Shown here: in pieces, positions 61,739-64,000 of the stretch
Layout of the letters: each line of letters opens with the position of its first letter
How positions within the stretch are numbered: the first letter of the stretch is position 1
From: CAYJCL01 sp964370475
GTDB lineage: Bacteria > Bacillota_I > Bacilli_A > RF39 > UBA660
Direction of reading: 5' to 3'
DNA: 64,000 nt
Assembly: GCA_964370475.1 (NCBI GenBank)
Contig: CAYJJI010000001.1
Location: 65,412 to 129,411 of the forward strand
The notes under the pieces: model-generated
Told to the model about the DNA's origin: nothing
What the model saw: only the letters and a program-made list of their open reading frames with translations
Database searches by the model: none
Program-made: the position numbers and the translations under genes

Positions 61739-63369
61739 CTTTTAATTAATTTTTCTTTTCCAAGTAATTTTAATACTTCATATAAATCAGGAGTTGTACT
61801 CTTAGTAGTAGCAGCAATTCTAATAACTTGAGAAACATCAGCAACACTTCCCTTAAAGTTATCAGGGTTCTCCTTATAAGCTTTCATATCAGTAGTATAC
61901 CCTAACTCCTCACATAAAGATTTAATTTTATTAAACCAAGTTTCTTTATCATCAGATTCATCATAATACTTATTTAAATAAGTATTATAAATATTACTAA
62001 TTTCATCTACATCATTAATCTTTTGCCAATCATTTGATTTATCAGCAGCATTAAATAATTCATCATACATATACCATATAGTATCTTTTATCATATTGTA
62101 AGCACCAAAATCTTTACGAGGTTTTTTAATTTCTCTTTCAATATTTAAAATATTAATAGTATAGTCCTTATAATTATTAATCAATTCATTAAACTCTTTA
62201 TCATAAGTACTACTCCATTTATTTAATCCCTCAAATACTTCAGAAGCACTCATTCTAGACATATAATTTTTACTAATATTATTCAACTTTTCTACATCAA
62301 ACAAAGACCCATTAACACTCATTTTCTTAAAATCAAATGCAAAATCATCAATAGATTTATCTTTATTTTGATCCATCCAACCTTCAAAATTAGAATTAGC
62401 CAGCGTTAGTAAGTAAAGTTTCACTGCATCAACAGGAATCCCAACCTCAGCATAATAACTAACAGCAGCCTCTGGATCCTTTCTCTTAGATAACTTTCTT
62501 CTAGTCCCATTATCATCCTTCATTAATAATCCTAAATGACAAAACTTAGGAATTTCAAAATTTAATTTATTGAAAAGTTCAATATGTAAAGGAGTAGAAG
62601 AAATCCACTCTTCCCCTCTTAATACATGAGTAGTTCTCATAAAATGATCATCTACCACATGAGCCATATGATATACAGGAATTCCATTACTCTTTATAAG
62701 TACATGATCAATATCATTTTGTGGAAAATCAACTCTTCCTCTTACCAAATCATTAAGAGTAACTTTCTTATTGAAATCACCATCAGATTTTAATCTAAGT
62801 ACATAAGATTCTCCATTATTAATTCTAGAAATTCTTTCTTCCTCACTTAAATAACGACATCTTGCATGTCTTCCATAATAACCAAGACGTTCTTTTCTTG
62901 ATTCTTGATGAGCTCTAATAGCATCAATTTCCTCAGACTTACAAAAACAAGGATATGCATAATCATTTTCTACTAAATATTTAGCACAAACATCATATAT
63001 TTCTTTTCTTTTTGTTTGAATGTAAGGTCCATATTCCCCAACACCTTCAGTTATAGAAGTAGCTCCCTCATCAAATCCAATCTCAAATGAATTTAAATCA
63101 TTAATAATTCCTTCTACACCATTTTCAACAGTTCTATCTAAATCTGTATCTTCAATTCTTAAATAATAAACACCCTTGCTATCTTTTGCAACTTTATTAG
63201 CTACAAAAGTAGTCATTAAATTACCTAAATGAATAAATCCAGTTGGACTAGGTGCATACCTAGTAACAATAGCTCCTTCATCTAAATTTCTTTTAGGAAA
63301 TTTTATTTCCAAATCTTCAATAGTCATTGTAACGTTTGGGTACATAGCATCTGCTAAAACTTTACTCAT
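61723..63369 (-). CDS. gltX: Glutamate--tRNA ligase
   Basis: 548 residues from ATG 63369 (GGAAGG upstream). Class I signature TRYAPSPTGFIHLGNLMTTF (HLGN form of HIGH) and KLSKR (KMSKS equivalent) at about 300. It has an N-terminal extension of about 34 residues before TRYAPSPTG that standard GluRS lacks, and a long C-terminal anticodon-binding part; this form is common in Lachnospiraceae-type Firmicutes. Whether it is discriminating cannot be read by eye. Controlled by a GAA T-box leader. Confidence 0.94.
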   Translation of the reverse strand: MSKVLADAMYPNVTMTIEDLEIKFPKRNLDEGAIVTRYAPSPTGFIHLGNLMTTFVANKVAKDSKGVYYLRIEDTDLDRTVENGVEGIINDLNSFEIGFDEGATSITEGVGEYGPYIQTKRKEIYDVCAKYLVENDYAYPCFCKSEEIDAIRAHQESRKERLGYYGRHARCRYLSEEERISRINNGESYVLRLKSDGDFNKKVTLNDLVRGRVDFPQNDIDHVLIKSNGIPVYHMAHVVDDHFMRTTHVLRGEEWISSTPLHIELFNKLNFEIPKFCHLGLLMKDDNGTRRKLSKRKDPEAAVSYYAEVGIPVDAVKLYLLTLANSNFEGWMDQNKDKSIDDFAFDFKKMSVNGSLFDVEKLNNISKNYMSRMSASEVFEGLNKWSSTYDKEFNELINNYKDYTINILNIEREIKKPRKDFGAYNMIKDTIWYMYDELFNAADKSNDWQKINDVDEISNIYNTYLNKYYDESDDKETWFNKIKSLCEELGYTTDMKAYKENPDNFKGSVADVSQVIRIAATTKSTTPDLYEVLKLLGKEKLIKRSNHF

Positions 63370-63571
63370 AATATCATTCCTTCCATAAAAAAACACGTCT
63401 ACTTCTAAGGACGAAATAGCCGTGGTACCACCTTAATTATAACTTTCAATCTATAAAGGGATTATCCTAAAAACTCCAAAAATTTCTTCAATTAAATTTA
63501 TTATCAATTCTCACCATTCATTGACTCTCTTTAAATAAATAATAACCTACTCTTTTTCCATCAACATTTAT
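63370..63571 (-). promoter_or_regulatory. T-box riboswitch, glutamate specifier, upstream of gltX
   Basis: Stem I elements AAAGAGAGTC and GGTGAGAA, a specifier GAA (Glu) directly before AUUUUUGGAG (the same offset at which GCU occurs in the alaS leader), and the T-box AAGGUGGUACCACGG. The antiterminator pairs AAGG with CCUU and ACG with CGU. A short hairpin with seven Us (63388-63413) serves as terminator just before the ribosome-binding site. Confidence 0.92.
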
Positions 63572-63577
63572 GTATAA

Positions 63578-63606
63578 ATGATATCTTAATTAACTATTTT
63601 TGTCAA
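63578..63606 (-). promoter_or_regulatory. Sigma-A promoter of gltX
   Basis: -35 TTGACA (63606-63601), 17-base spacer, -10 TATCAT (63583-63578). The -35 lies within the last codons of the upstream small gene. Confidence 0.8.
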
Positions 63607-63883
63607 CCTTCTTCTTTAAATCAGCTATCTCACCTTCTAGAGTATCAACAACTTTCTGCAACATTTCAATAGGATCTATATCATTAATTTCTTCTTTCTC
63701 TAAATTCCTTGCTTCTAAAACTAATTGATAACCACCATTAGTTAATAATATTTGACCAACACCAGCAAACCAATTCCCCAAAGCATTTTGCTCAGTACCA
63801 GTAAGTTGTCCAATTAAAAGATAACCAACAACAACACTAGAAGTAGTAAATAATAACGGATCAATAGTTGGTAAATGATTCAT
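63590..63883 (-). CDS. Unknown small protein with hydrophobic N-terminus and C-terminal coiled coil
   Basis: 97 residues, not recognised. N-terminal MNHLPTIDPLLFTTSSVVVG is followed by two moderately hydrophobic segments (to about 55) and a charged coiled coil (about 70-97, LQKVVDTLEGEIADLKKKVD). Start ATG 63883 after AAGGTGGTGA. It could be a small membrane-associated assembly protein. It has no visible partner; gltX downstream has its own promoter. Confidence 0.6.
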   Translation of the reverse strand: MNHLPTIDPLLFTTSSVVVGYLLIGQLTGTEQNALGNWFAGVGQILLTNGGYQLVLEARNLEKEEINDIDPIEMLQKVVDTLEGEIADLKKKVDKNS

Positions 63884-63931
63884 TAATTCACCACCTTATC
63901 TAAAAATATGAAAAAAACCATCAAAAAATAC

Positions 63932-63960
63932 TTGCAACAACATTTATTTTATGATATTAT
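63932..63960 (+). promoter_or_regulatory. Promoter of the tRNA gene at the right edge
   Basis: -35 TTGCAA (63932-63937), 17-base spacer, -10 TATTAT (63955-63960); start expected about 63967, eleven bases before the tRNA. Confidence 0.7.
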
Positions 63961-63977
63961 TAATTTGTTCTTGATTT

Positions 63978-64000
63978 GGGGAATTAGCTCAGTTGGCTAG
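63978..64000 (+). tRNA. tRNA gene, 5' end only
   Basis: GGGGAAT (acceptor arm), TA at positions 8-9, then GCTCAGTTGGCTAG, the D-arm with conserved AG and GG. The remainder lies beyond the window, so the anticodon and identity cannot be read. Confidence 0.9.

Noticed and set aside
1..64000. CRISPR array, insertion sequence or prophage
   Set aside because: No spaced direct repeats, transposase, integrase or phage structural genes were found. The only clear tandem repeat is within the LRR gene.

Overview
The window is AT-rich, compact bacterial chromosome of the Bacillota type, using the standard code: UGA serves as a stop (for example at ruvA) and W is read from UGG. The phylum rests on several lines. 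There are T-box leaders on alaS and gltX, and an L21 leader before rplU-prp-rpmA with the Prp-cleaved form of L27. The neighbourhoods dnaG-rpoD-trmK, ireB-yqgF-yrzB-mltG-trmR-trhP-greA and radC-mreCD-spoIVFAB-rplU-prp-rpmA-obg have B. subtilis-like order, and the SOS boxes are LexA/DinR-like. SpoIVFA/SpoIVFB homologues point to a spore-forming ancestry. A gut Erysipelotrichia/RF39-like Bacillus-class organism is my inference; the sequence does not settle it.

Layout (nearly everything is on the minus strand, so read from high to low coordinates). 1-4882: greA (cut by the window edge), the tRNA U34 5-methoxyuridine genes trmR-trhP1-trhP2, mltG, yrzB-like, yqgF, ireB/reoM. 4919-7213: prepilin peptidase and a GspF/PilC platform protein. 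7301-15689: two large secreted proteins, a thioester-like wall protein, and dnaG-rpoD-trmK. 15762-24857: short alaS with its T-box, formate/nitrite transporter, AI-2E-family transporter, recD2, mtaB, ruvB, ruvA. 24940-27368: three tandem related membrane proteins of unknown function. 27466-31261: a minimal Tad-type set (tadC, tadB, tadA, tadZ). 31325-37902: obg, zinc-ribbon protein, rpmA, prp, rplU, spoIVFB, spoIVFA, mreD, mreC, radC, SPOR protein. 38065-45903: membrane-anchored glycoside hydrolase, thioredoxin-like protein, amidase, ABC exporter, cyclophilin lipoprotein. 46060-47594 (plus strand): SOS polymerase UvrX plus YolD. 47578-58413: a capsule/exopolysaccharide operon driven by a perfect-consensus promoter. 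58480-63883: amidoligase, third modular surface protein, gltX with T-box, small unknown gene. 63978-64000: 5' end of a tRNA.

How parts work together. Wall growth (MltG, MreCD, IreB, amidase) and surface decoration (polysaccharide operon, sortase-like and TasA-like secreted proteins) dominate the accessory content. Three dispersed secreted proteins share one N-terminal module of about 180 residues but carry different C-terminal display modules. DNA repair is coordinated: ruvA and uvrX-yolD both carry LexA-type palindromes in their promoters. Aminoacyl-tRNA synthetase supply is controlled by T-boxes with readable specifier codons (GCU for alaS, GAA for gltX).

There is no gene-free stretch over 300 bases. 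The longest gaps hold T-box leaders, the L21 leader, promoters, terminators and two very small genes (19612-19758 and 49713-49817). I saw no CRISPR array, insertion sequence, prophage or rRNA.
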